In this document: positions 33,201 to 43,873 of the stretch, in pieces
Position numbering within the stretch: the first letter of the stretch is position 1
Layout of the letters: each line of letters starts with the position of its first letter
Assembly: GCA_944990035.1 (NCBI GenBank)
Contig: CALYLX010000014.1
Location: 107,263-171,262 of the forward strand
Direction of reading: 5' to 3'
Source: Clitopilus passeckerianus
Lineage: Eukaryota > Basidiomycota > Agaricomycetes > Agaricales > Entolomataceae
Length of the DNA stretch: 64,000 nt
Program-made: the position numbers and the translations under genes
The notes under the pieces: model-generated
Told to the model about the DNA's origin: nothing
Seen by the model: only the letters and a program-made list of their open reading frames with translations
The model's database searches: none

Positions 33201-35844
33201 GACGAAGAGGCGCTACGAGAACTCCGAAGCAAGGTCGCCTCCCTAGAACGCGATCGACAACGGGGTGCAAGCATTCACGAAACTTCAAGGAATCCATTCA
33301 TGGACGGGAATGGTCCTTCCGAGGCTGACATCGAGGTGCTGGAGAAAGAGCTTGACGATGCCAATAAGGAGATCGCAAGGTTGACCACCCTCGTCAACCA
33401 GTCGCCCGCCCGTAAAGCCGTTGAGAAGGCAAGGGATGCCAAGGTCGAACTACTCGAAAGAGAAAGGGAGGAACTTCTGGAGCGCAATAAAGCGTTGCGA
33501 CTGGCAATGAATGAGATCCATACCCCACACAGGATGATCAACGCTAGCGGGATCTCACCAATGCATAAGCAAGTCCTCGCCATGTCCATCCGGGCGCCCA
33601 AGACGCCGGGTGGGCCGCTGAAAGACGTAAGTAGTTTCTTCCCCCAGATAAATGCTTTTCTGATATCATGATATAGCTTTCCTGGTTAAATGCGACATCT
33701 ATTGACCCTACAGTTTCGCCGCTGGTGGTTGAGATACAACGGCTGCAACGAGAACTTGACGAGGCGAACGAAAGCATCGATGACAAGATTGACAAACTTG
33801 AGGAAGCCGGACTTGGTGTTGTCGGCCTGACACAGAAACTGGAAGACGCACGAAGCAAGATATCTGCCTTGGAAGACGAAATCGCAAGACTTAGCCGACG
33901 AGAAGAGAGGCGTCTTCGTGTCTTGGAGCGGGCCAAATGCAAAAAGTGCCAAATCAAGGTCAATCTGGACGACAGGTCAGTCGTTGAAACTCCTGATAAG
34001 AGCTAGTGAAGCTGAGGTGACACTTTAGCGTGGACCTTTCTCATGATAGCTTCGGGGACGAACCCCAGGCTTTATCTCGCTCCAGTGATGGCCTCCGGGC
34101 AGAACTTCAGGCCACAAACGCTGATCTGGTGGCGATGAAGAAGAAATGGGACGAAGAACGCGAGAAACTACGAGAGGAAAACGCAGTTCTTAGAGACGCT
34201 ACACACCGATTGAGCACGGAAGTTCGTCATGTCAAGGCAGAAACGAGAAGGGCTGGAGATGCGGTGCTATCGGAAGCTACTGGCATTCAAGGGGTTTGTT
34301 TGCCATTAACACGACCAGTCCTCCCACTGACCATAGAACCAGGAACTCAACAAGGCTCTTCAATTAGTGGCTGACCTCGAGGCCGATCTCAAGTCGGAGC
34401 GAGCACGGCTCAGGACCATGTCATCTGAGCAGGATCATGTCCAGAAGGAGAGGGCCCAAGTTCTCAGGCAGCTACAGAGGACGACATCGGATATGGAGGA
34501 TGTGAAGGAGCAACTCCAGAGATATAAGAGCGAGAATCAAGCTCTCGAGAAGGAAATGCGGGGTAAGGTTCCTGTCGTTATACTTGAGCCAACAGCTGAT
34601 CCAGTTGCAGAGGCTAACACTGCTGAACAAAAGGCACGGCTGTTAGAAGCTAAAGTAGTCGAGAATGCAGAGACCATCGACCAACTCCGGCACGAGCGTT
34701 CTCACCTAGCAGCTGACCACAAGAACCTACAGAAGAAATATTCTGAGATGTCAGAGGTAAGCCAACTGTATCCCCCCTTAAGGAACATCATTCAATATTC
34801 TATTTCCCATCTGCAGCAAGCAAATCGTCTCCGTCAGCGTTTCGATGTGTCTTCGACGTCACACGATGAACGCAGACACCAGCTGGATCTTCATTTACTT
34901 GAGATTACGGACCTCAAGCGAGCGCTGGCAACGCAATCCGACGAACTTGGAAGGGCCCAGGACGAGAATGACAGGATTGCTGCTGAGAGGAAAGATGTTG
35001 CCCGACTTGTGGGAGATCTGGAAGCGGATCTGCGCAGGATGAAGAAGGACGCTGAGGCTTTCCAGAGGGATCTCAGACTACTGAGAACCGAGAAGGATAG
35101 ACAAGAAAGGAGATACGAAGAAGAGCTCAGCAAACTAGAGAGATCAAAGAAGCAGACGCAGACTCAGTTGAGGCTTCTCAACGAGGAACTTGATATCCAA
35201 AGAGCGAGGATAAGTCAGGCCAAGGACGAATTGGAGAATCATGTCTGCCACGGCAATGGAGTGTAAGCTTGCAATCCTCTCTGCTTGTCCTCTCCCGCCT
35301 AACTCCTTGACAGGGATGAACAGCAAATGGTCACACTCAAAGCCAAGCATAACAAAGAATGCAAAGGCCTGCTCGTGAACATCAAATATTTGAAGGCGAA
35401 GTTCACTCGAGAATCTGAAATGCGATTCAGGTTGAGCTATCAGAAGCATTATCTTATGATCCTTCTTGCACAATTCGAGAAGAGGTGAGGACTTCCTTTC
35501 CTTATCTGCCGTCACAGTCTTTGACACCGGCGCTTCAGTGAACGAACAATCTTCGCTGCTATTGCTCGTGTTGGCTTTGGTACACCACTGGCCGTGAAGT
35601 CGGCACCCAATAAGCCAAAGAAACTGAAGAGTGCTGCTCTTGCAGTCATATTCCTGTCTAGGACAGCGTAAGTCTTGCTTATTTTGTGCTCCAGAAGACA
35701 GTTGTTGACAGTTGGTTGCCACATTCCAGTCGCGAGAGCAAAGCATGGAAGGAGGAACGCGCCTTTAAAACCGATGTGGTTGCCGCATTGGAGAACGTCA
35801 GAAGAAGACGAGCAATTGGAGGATCTGACGGCTGGCCTCGTTGA
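30235..35844 (+). CDS. Pericentrin/PACT-like spindle-pole coiled-coil protein
   Basis: Nine exons give about 1,720 residues; the first introns are 30895-30950 and 33627-33676. The N-terminal 550 residues are Ser/Pro-rich and probably disordered. Long coiled coils start near FNANKLNNYLHGLNRRLQEE and run almost to the end. The last exons encode MRFRLSYQKHYLMILLAQFE and a basic end (WKEERAFKTDVVAAL, ENVRRRR), which fits the PACT centrosome/spindle-pole targeting domain of pericentrin, fission yeast Pcp1 and Spc110. It most likely anchors gamma-tubulin complexes at the spindle pole body. A segment KCKKCQIKV (Cys-x2-Cys) sits between two coils. The start is the only upstream Met that leads into the open first exon. 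The 26-nt alternative for intron 1 keeps the frame, but 56 nt is the usual size here. Confidence 0.82.
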
Positions 35845-36330
35845 AGATAATGTTGTGATTATCCAAGATTGTATACGACTTCCGTCCTCTGCTAATGCCG
35901 ATTCATTCCATTTCTTGGGGCTATTCATTGCATTGTTGTACCTTTATATTTATACATTCACCGCCGTCGCTCCTCGTGTACTGTAATAGCTATCAATATA
36001 TCCTGCTGCGCCATTCTGTACCTGATTTGTACAAGGACTAATGATTGAGACTCGATTTTCTAACTCGCTCGAGGGACGAAGTCGCACCAGCAACAGAGCA
36101 CTCCCATCGCTAGCTTCCTGATGAACTAACGGTTAATTTTTCACTCAGGAGGCAGCGTCGGAAGCCTTGTTCGTATTCGTTATAATGGCGCTCTCCTGTT
36201 TCCCTCTAATCGATAGAAACCGTTTACGAGCTCCTGTGGTGCCTCAAACACAGAGACGTGACCAAGGGTTACGAATTTTTATGAACTTTACCCCATGCCC
36301 GCGTCCAAGTTTTTTTGATACCTTACTCCG
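35845..36330. other. Intergenic, no gene seen
   Basis: This is the 3' flank of the PACT gene. A short open frame at 36167-36349 has no recognisable feature. Confidence 0.45.
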
Positions 36331-37130
36331 CGATGGGCGTGACTCATGAGCCTCATGAGAAGCCGAGTATCTTCGACCAGGTCGCTAATAGAGATGAGAT
36401 GTCCAATGATCGTGACCCGACAAAACGATCAAACAATTTGGATCCCGCCAGCATTGTATGGTCCCTGTCATTTCTTCTGCAGCAAAGCAATTGATATACA
36501 CTGCCAGGGCACATGGCAATTCATGTCCACTCTCCTCTGCATGGATAGCACCAAACCAAGTTCACCCCAAGATCATTTAGAGTCTTTCGTCTCGCTTCTG
36601 ACACGCTATGTTATCCACTACACCCATCACATCGCAGCCCACAATAGTTCGTTCATCTTGGGCCAGATCTTCGCGAGTCACGACAGACACAATGGCCGCA
36701 TTACCAGGGGCGACTACAAAATGAAGTTATTCACAAGACGGGCATGCATTATCGGCCAATTCAAGACTACGGATAACGTACCACTAACTCTTTGCGTATC
36801 TCAACCTCTAGCCGCAGTTGGAACCTGGCTCCTGTACTCTGTTCAAGTTACCAAGGATGAATCCGAGGACTGGGCACTCCCGGGTTCAGAGATTTCATTC
36901 GAGAAAGCCTGTCTTAACGACCATAGCTAGCTCTTCCATCTGTTCAAGAAAATACGTGAATCTCCTGAATGGCCCGCCTACGACGCTGCGATACCGGGTA
37001 TCCTGTTGAAACTGGCTCCAGCTGAAGGCCAGTCCGACAAAGGCAGCAGAGGCGACGACTCTCACAAACAAGACTGGGAATGGCTCCGGTGAGGGCTCCA
37101 AGGGCGTGCAATACAGACAGTTTCGCGACG
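36331..37130 (+). pseudogene. FunK1 kinase C-terminal relic (e)
   Basis: On the plus strand an intron acceptor is followed by GTWQFMSTLLCMDS and DHLESFVSLLTRYVI, matching the last exon of the complete FunK1 genes (GTWQFISTRLCMDG, DDLESLVLVLLYHVI). Farther on FEKACLNDHS is followed by an in-frame TAG; the same frame then continues with LFHLFKKIRESPEWPAYDAA, which matches the segment ending GWPIKDAA of copy 1. The kinase core with HRD and DWD is absent. This copy is on the opposite strand to the others and lies among conserved genes. Confidence 0.75.
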
Positions 37131-37285
37131 GCTAGTGTAGAAAACAAAAATATAATCGGCATTCGTGTAACATTAGCTCTAAAATAGATCTAAGTCCTAC
37201 AGGCTGTACCCAATGACTACTTATCTTCGAATATAAATACATTCACTTGATCATAAGCATACATCCACCTGCGTCCAGAGCCGAA

Positions 37286-38551
37286 CTAGTCATAATTACC
37301 CTTGATAACCAAAAACAAAACCTCTCCCATCTCGTCGAGTTGACAGAGTTTCGGGAACGTGATTTTCTTCAACGGCCCAATGTCATCAGTCCCCGCATCA
37401 CGAGTCGGGATCCATACTGCGCCAAACAGAACGATCTTGACAGACTTCAGCGATTCTGCAGACGGGGTACGTAAGGATGAAAGTGCTTCATCCAGGTCTT
37501 TCCATTTTGACGACCACTCTGCATATAGATGGTCCACCGTCCAGGCTGGGACAGCAAGTTTCAACACCAGTGTGTGAAGGCTGTATGACTCGTTGTTTCC
37601 TCCGAAGCTCCTAAGCATCTTGCAGATGGATGTGAACGCGGCTTGTGGACTCGGCTTTTCTGTCAGTAATGGTCCGATGTCCAGATATTCGAGGCCTTTG
37701 TTGGCACTGAAATCAAAGGACGATGTGAAATGGCCTCCCGAAGTGGAACGAGGTTTTGAAAAGCTCAGAAGAAGCCACTTTAGCCTGTTGCCTGACATCC
37801 GGATGAGCTCTAGGACCAAATTGGGGTCCTCTATCTTGGAATATACCAAGCTAATCATGGCCAATTTCTCGATACCATGGGATTTTTGTATGAGAGACAG
37901 GAACCAAGGTCTGAGGCTTTGGTTTGTGCGCCAACCATGCACATTTACTGTGCGAAGCGACTTCGGTGCTGGAGAAAAGGGGGTAGATGAAAGAGATGCG
38001 CTCGTCACGCCGATACCATCGAAATTGACCTCGCGAAGGAGATGTATCCCACTCAGGAATTGCCCAAACTCGACTACATCCTGAAACACCGTATTGCTCA
38101 AACGAAGGAAGACGATGTTCTTGAAAGAATGGATCGAAGCGGCCGCTTGTTCTTGCATGAATTCCCAGCGAACATCGAATACGCGGAGCCTTTGGAGGTT
38201 GGGTAGCTTTCCGGAAAGTAAAGAGAGAATCTCATTGAGTGATTTGTACCGGTCAGCATTACTGGCAGGTCCTAGTATATGAAGCTGTTGAATATATGGA
38301 AGCAATGTGGAGTTGGGTACAATGTGTTCTGGTAGAAGAGTATGATGGCTCTGCCCACCATTGACAGCCAGCGGCTTCACGAGAGCTGTCCTGTATCGGA
38401 ACAACCAGTTTCGAGATAGATCAAGCCAACTTTTGCAAACGAGACTGCAGCTCAGGAATGTCGTTAGGCTGACATCCGAGTCTGGAGGCAGTATATCAAG
38501 TATTTTGTCGTATATTTCATACGGCAAATCCATCCATCTCGTTGACTCCAT
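37286..38551 (-). CDS. F-box protein with LRR-like C-terminus
   Basis: Intronless gene of 421 residues. Residues 6-45 (WMDLPYEIYDKILDILPPDS, then FLSCSLVCKSWLDLSR) form an F-box of the type common in mushrooms. The remainder has spaced Leu-rich segments (LPNLQRLRVFDV, NIVFLRLSNTVF, LLREVNFDGI, SLRTVNVHGW) suggestive of irregular leucine-rich repeats. Such proteins likely select targets for SCF ubiquitin ligases. The start at 38551 (MESTRWMDLP) places the F-box at the very N-terminus. Target unknown. Confidence 0.82.
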   Translation of the reverse strand: MESTRWMDLPYEIYDKILDILPPDSDVSLTTFLSCSLVCKSWLDLSRNWLFRYRTALVKPLAVNGGQSHHTLLPEHIVPNSTLLPYIQQLHILGPASNADRYKSLNEILSLLSGKLPNLQRLRVFDVRWEFMQEQAAASIHSFKNIVFLRLSNTVFQDVVEFGQFLSGIHLLREVNFDGIGVTSASLSSTPFSPAPKSLRTVNVHGWRTNQSLRPWFLSLIQKSHGIEKLAMISLVYSKIEDPNLVLELIRMSGNRLKWLLLSFSKPRSTSGGHFTSSFDFSANKGLEYLDIGPLLTEKPSPQAAFTSICKMLRSFGGNNESYSLHTLVLKLAVPAWTVDHLYAEWSSKWKDLDEALSSLRTPSAESLKSVKIVLFGAVWIPTRDAGTDDIGPLKKITFPKLCQLDEMGEVLFLVIKGNYD

Positions 38552-38683
38552 ACTGTAGTCGCTGGTGGTCGTCTGAGATTGACCTTGGATGTTGGTGTGG
38601 CTGTGCCGTTTATGTGAACGTAATTTCGATCACGTCAAGACCCCTCACGCAGGATTCCGAGAATTTGTAGCGGCAACGATGAA

Positions 38684-39751
38684 ATGTTGACAACTCCCAT
38701 CCTTGCACGATGCTCTCTTCGCTCCATTCGACGCATACAACCACCTGTAGCAGCGTCTTTAATTTCTTATAAGGCCTCGTTCTATTCTCTTGGTCGTAAT
38801 TCGAGGCCACCAAACACTGGGCACCGATATTTCTCAATCACACCGTGGAGGCGCTCTGCCGCTCCACCTGAACGCGAACCGGAGCCTGCACCGCCAAAAC
38901 CGAGCCTGCTAAAGCGTGAAAACATATACACAATACCGAATGCATTGACAATATCGCGTATATGCGCTTGTCCTATCCTTGGCTGGTCCATACTACAGGG
39001 CGATTTCCACCTTGCCACTGGCCTGCTGGTTTATGCTGGGCTAACTGACCTGGTTTGGCCCCGTCAAATTAACCCGCATTTGTTTCTAACATTAATGGAT
39101 AGGCTGATGGATACCTTGCTCGACATTACAATATGCAGACAGTTCTTGGGACAATATTGGACCCAGCAGCAGACAAGACGCTTATGACGACATTGACTGT
39201 CACATTGACCATGCAGGGGTTGCTCCCTAGTAAGCCCTCACTCGTCTAAACGCTTAGCAAAACGATTCACCTAGCTTAATCCAATTGCAGTTTCACTGGC
39301 CATCATAATTCTTGGTCGTGATATACTCCTCAGTCTCTCAGCATTCTGGATCCGCTATACCTCCCTGCCAGCGCCTGTACGAATCTTTATTCCCCGTCTT
39401 AAGATTTCTCTAACGAAATCTCTATAGAAAACCTTCGCGCGATACTGGGACTTCTCGCTACCCTCTGCCGAGATCCGACCAACCATGGTCAGCAAGGTCA
39501 ACACTGCACTTCAGCTTGCCCTTATGGGCTTTACCACCATACATCCAGTTTTGCCGATAGATCTTACTCTCCCTCTGCAAGGGTTCCAGTGAGTTTCCCC
39601 TGGTAGCTGCATCTACTTTTTCTAACAAATGATGCACAGGTGGACAGTCGCAACAACTACGATATGGAGCGGCCTGTCGTATGTCTTCTCAAAGGACGCA
39701 GTTCGGGTCATCTCTTCAGCTCGACAGGGAAAACCTCCTGCCAGCACGTAG
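38684..39751 (+). CDS. CRD1: Mitochondrial cardiolipin synthase
   Basis: This enzyme joins CDP-diacylglycerol and phosphatidylglycerol to make cardiolipin in the inner mitochondrial membrane. Five exons give about 285 residues. The N-terminus is Arg/Ser-rich without acidic residues, as in a mitochondrial presequence (MLTTPILARCSLRSIRRIQ). The domain start IPNALTISRICACPILGW is followed, across intron 1 (39053-39102), by ADGYLARHYNMQTVLGTI then LDPAADK, a complete CDP-alcohol phosphotransferase motif D-G-x2-A-R-x8-G-x3-D-x3-D. The later segment VSKVNTALQL matches fungal cardiolipin synthases. Reading through intron 1 destroys the motif, so the splice is certain. It converges with the transporter gene, 199 bp between stops. 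Confidence 0.93.
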
Positions 39752-39950
39752 TCACTGTTGGCTTTCAGGATACACGCCAGTTCTGATGATGAATATGTGG
39801 GGCCTCTATCTAACGAATGTTCTGACCGCCAAGTGAATAATAATGACTTGAAGTCGCTTTCATATTGGTGATAGGACTTGTGGGAACATTAGCTCGTAAA
39901 TAAAGTGCCTAAGATGAAGTATATGTGTTGGCTATGCCCAGCGATGAGCT

Positions 39951-42169
39951 CTACAGCTGATACCTAAAGTCAGGATGGGCATGACCCAATTCCTTGATCT
40001 CTTCTAGAGTCTTTCCTTCCAGGCGATAGTTCCTCTTTCCTTCGTCACGTTGTTTGTTCTCCCATCTGCAATACAGGGCTCCGATGATGATGATGCAGAA
40101 CGTTAAGGAGGTAGTAACAAGGTTAATGAGGTTTCCCTTGTGATAGTCGGGGGCGTCCTTTGGAAGGAATGTCCATACCCTAGAAACATGAGCTTGTCAG
40201 ATTTGCTCGATTTGAGAAGTTTTTAAAAAAAATATCTTACGCTATAACCGCGCCAATATTCCCGATACCTAAAATAACGAAGTTAGCCTCATCCTGTAGT
40301 AAGTGAAAAACACGTATTACCGGGAATCATCCCCATAGCCATCGCTCGCACAGTATCCGGAGCTGTGTTATCAACACCCCATGTCACAAATTGAGGTGCA
40401 CATGGTGTTAGCCCAGCGAAGAAGAGGAAACACGCCGCGTAGCGTGCATGAGGATCCTTGGTCGCGACCGATATAGCATACCCAGCGATGGCAAGGGGGA
40501 TGGTCATCAGAAGGGGGATGAAGCGCTTCTTGACCTTCCAGCCGACATAGGTGCTGACGAGGACCCATAGAAGTCCGGCGCAGTATGGTGGAACAGTCTT
40601 GAGTTGGGCTTCTACTGTTGTGTATTTGCCGACTTTAAAAAGACGGTTGGTCAGACAAAGGAATGCCGAAGGGGAAGGACAAGCTCACGGTGTGCGATAA
40701 CGGTAGGCAGGAAAACCGAGAGACCTTGGAAGGAAATGTTAAGGAAGATGAATGCCAATGAGTACAGCATGGTCTATTCTCCCCGCTTAGTCTCTATTCG
40801 CGTGCTAGAGAAATGGAAGGTCCTCACGTTAAAGTTAATTGCTTTCCAAATTAGTCGAGGAGTAGTTCTTTCCTTCTCTCCATGAGTCCTGATGACTTGG
40901 TCCGCATCCATGCGGGCAACAGCACAAGCACGCTCTTCCTCGTTGAGCAACTTCGTCTTTCTTGGATCCTCGCTGGGGATAATGAAATAGAACAGGATAC
41001 CCAATCCAATGGTGATTATCCCTGAAGCGTGTCGTGAATGAGAGGGGTTACCACAGGTAGTACAAGAACCCCTCACCTTCCACGAGGAAAATCTTCCTCC
41101 ATGACTTGATACTTCCGATATCTCCTGTTGACAAGATTCCTGAGCAGAGAAGTCCTGAAACTAGAGAGTCCATCAGGCGAGAGCTTTTTACTACCAATTT
41201 ATACACTTACAAGCACCTGAGATGTTTGGTGCAATACCGAAGAAGAGGCCGACTCGGAGGATCAGTTCATCGCGACGATAGTACTAACGCTGCCAGTCAG
41301 ACCAGCCAGGGTTCCAGCTAGAGGTTTACATACGCGGGACATGATATAAACCAATCCGGGCTGTGGGGAGGTGTCAGCAAGTTCGGCATTTGGGGACCAG
41401 GAATGCAAGTACCAAAGAACCGGCTTCAGCAATTCCAAGGAAGACACGCGTTGCGATTAGGCCTTGGATATCATTCACGAAAGCCGTACAGAAAGTCACA
41501 AGCCCAAAAGCGAATACCATGACCCCCATGAAACCGGAACCGCAGTGTTTGAGCACCAAGTTGGCAGGTGCTTCGAAGAGAGCGAACTGCCAGTATTAAT
41601 TAGGTGAACGATAACGAGTGTAAGCTGGTGGAGGGAGGCCTACGAGGACGTAGAAAATCGTCAAGACGTTGTTGTAATCATAACCATGCAAGCCCAAGTC
41701 TTTCTCGATCCCTGGGAGATGTCGATAATTTCAGCTTCGGGGCGAGGAAGATCAGCAAACTTTATACCAGCTATCTTTGAGTTTCCTGTGCGCGAGGTCA
41801 ACCTGATCAACATCTGCAATCACAGAGGGAGATGGACGGAAGCGCTCACCGATTGCAACCCTGTTCCGGGAGCCCTGTTTAGTCTTCTCTAGACTTGCAT
41901 TTTTGAATGTAACTCACCTATCTGCAAAGTTTATTGAATCTGAAGCAGTAAAAGTCAGAAGTGTATTCTACAAGAAGAAAATCTCACTCACAGATCAAGG
42001 TGGCCAGCGGTACTAGCGTGAAGTCTAGTTTTCTCAGGAGCCGTTTCTCGACGTCGCTCCCAATGAGCTCAGCGCCTCGAATCGAGCTGGGCTCGGGAGA
42101 CGGGCTACTTCCGACCGACCCTTTCTCAGTTCCGAACTCGAGATCCTTTTCAGTAGAGGAAGCAGACAT
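39951..42169 (-). CDS. MFS anion:cation symporter, Dal5/Tna1-like
   Basis: A multi-exon gene with a predicted product near 490 residues. It begins with an acidic/Ser-rich cytosolic stretch (MSASSTEKDLEFGTEKGS) and KLDFTLVPLATLI, the usual first segment of this family. Other family marks are GLIATRVFLGIAEAG, PGLVYIMSR joined by splicing to YYRRDELILRVGLFFGIAPN, the loop PSEDPRKTKLLNEEER, and VTWGVDNTAPDTVRAMAMG. The family takes up organic anions such as allantoate, nicotinate or pantothenate at the plasma membrane. The substrate cannot be read from the sequence. The C-terminus ends HAHPDFRYQL. Small exons make some borders uncertain, but no lesion is evident. Confidence 0.85.
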
Positions 42170-43873
42170 AACGGCCGCTCAGGAGGTGAGTTCTAGAGCT
42201 CGCCCCATAATCTTGAGCCTTTAAATGAGAGGTATGGTATGTGATCCGTATGGAAGGGGCAAGGCATGCAGTATATATCAATTCAGATCCTGATGTAAAG
42301 CAGCCGATTGATTTGGAAAAGAAGACCACCGTTTAGAGCAGGGTATGTAGAAACCATTCAAGTGCTTGACATGATGGGGAGATGGGATGATAGTGATAGC
42401 GAAATGACCAGAGTTCGGGAGAGTAGCGAATAGTGCTTTGGTGGGTCCGACGGACCCATGTATCGTGGCTGCTTGCAGAATTTTGTGATTTTCTCGAGGC
42501 CTCATCCAAGTCCACTGTGAAGGTGTCCACATGTGGGGCTGAAAACCCCCTTGGCGTCGAAACTCTGTCCTCAGGTTGCATCATATGATGCGAGAATCCC
42601 CGAAAGCGTGCTTTTGCTCAGTTCAGCATCCAATATGCGATTTGCGCAGATGTCGTCTGAAGGCTATCAAGCTGAACAACAGCGATCGGTTTGGCTTCCA
42701 TCAGGCGCTTCTTTACTACCTTCTGCACATGCAAGATGAGATACACATGGTACCCGTTCGAAGACGACCGCACATGAAGCACGGATGCCGTACCACTAAA
42801 AGTGCTGGTTTGCAGCACAGAAAACGCGTTTGGTATTATTCCGATGCATGCGGGCTGCCGTGATTGGTCCCTGCACGAACCGACCCTAAACGTTCCTAAA
42901 CCCTACTCAAACGGTTCAGCATTTAAAAGCAGGCTTGACTGAGTCCGAGTGACCTGCCTTTCAGTTTCCAAATTTTGCTTCACTTCCTGCCGAACCAACA
43001 AAAATCACTGGTTGAAGTTTGACTGTACCTAAACTTAATCAGTTTATTCAAAGACGGCTGTGCAAACCTATCTTGTTCGGGTGAATTTAAAGGCAACGTT
43101 TTGAAATCGCCCACAAGGATGTCCTTCTCTTCTATCCTCTCCAGACGTGCACTTCATTGGACCATCCGCCAAGGGAAGAGGTTCTGATGGGTCAGCGCTC
43201 AGCACCCACTACCTTCTAGCTGGCATCGGCTCACTCGGGAGTTCAAACCGCTATATTTGCGTCTTCAAACGAGATTGCTGAGCTTACCAGATAAAATTAA
43301 AACGTAAAATTGGCGTTATAATCGGCGTCATGAAGGCTAGTTGCCCCATTGGTGTACCTATCTATCTTTCGGTCGCCTAGACTGCCTCTCGTGAAGGATC
43401 CGTATTTCCCCTGGTATCCCCAAGGAAGTGGTGAATCATTTGGTCAATATACATGTGATATTGCCTGGTGCTTGTATTGGAACAATCATATATAAACCTG
43501 GAAGATGGTTTCTATTCGCTGGACATTTTCAGTTGTTGTCGTTGATCATAGCATAACGATATCTGACACAGGAAAGACTGTCGCTTTTCGTAAGCTGGTG
43601 ATCAGGTGGAGGACATGCGGAATCCTCGACGTCGACATTTAACACGGTCAATCAATACAGAAATATGCCCGGGGAGACAATAACAGCTGTCATTCATGAT
43701 TGGAATCCACCTGAATTGGTTGCTGATATCAAAGGAACTATCTACTACAACGGCACATTCGAAATTCAAATTCTCTACCATAAAATCTCCATAATACCAA
43801 TTAAAGATCCAGCATTCCGAGAATGATATATATACAATTGACAGTCCATGCTGTCGGCGGTATGAAGGATCCG
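42170..43873. other. Long spacer, no gene seen
   Basis: 1.7 kb between the transporter start and the stop of the Gln-rich gene. Short open frames only. The first few hundred bases are the likely transporter promoter. Confidence 0.5.
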
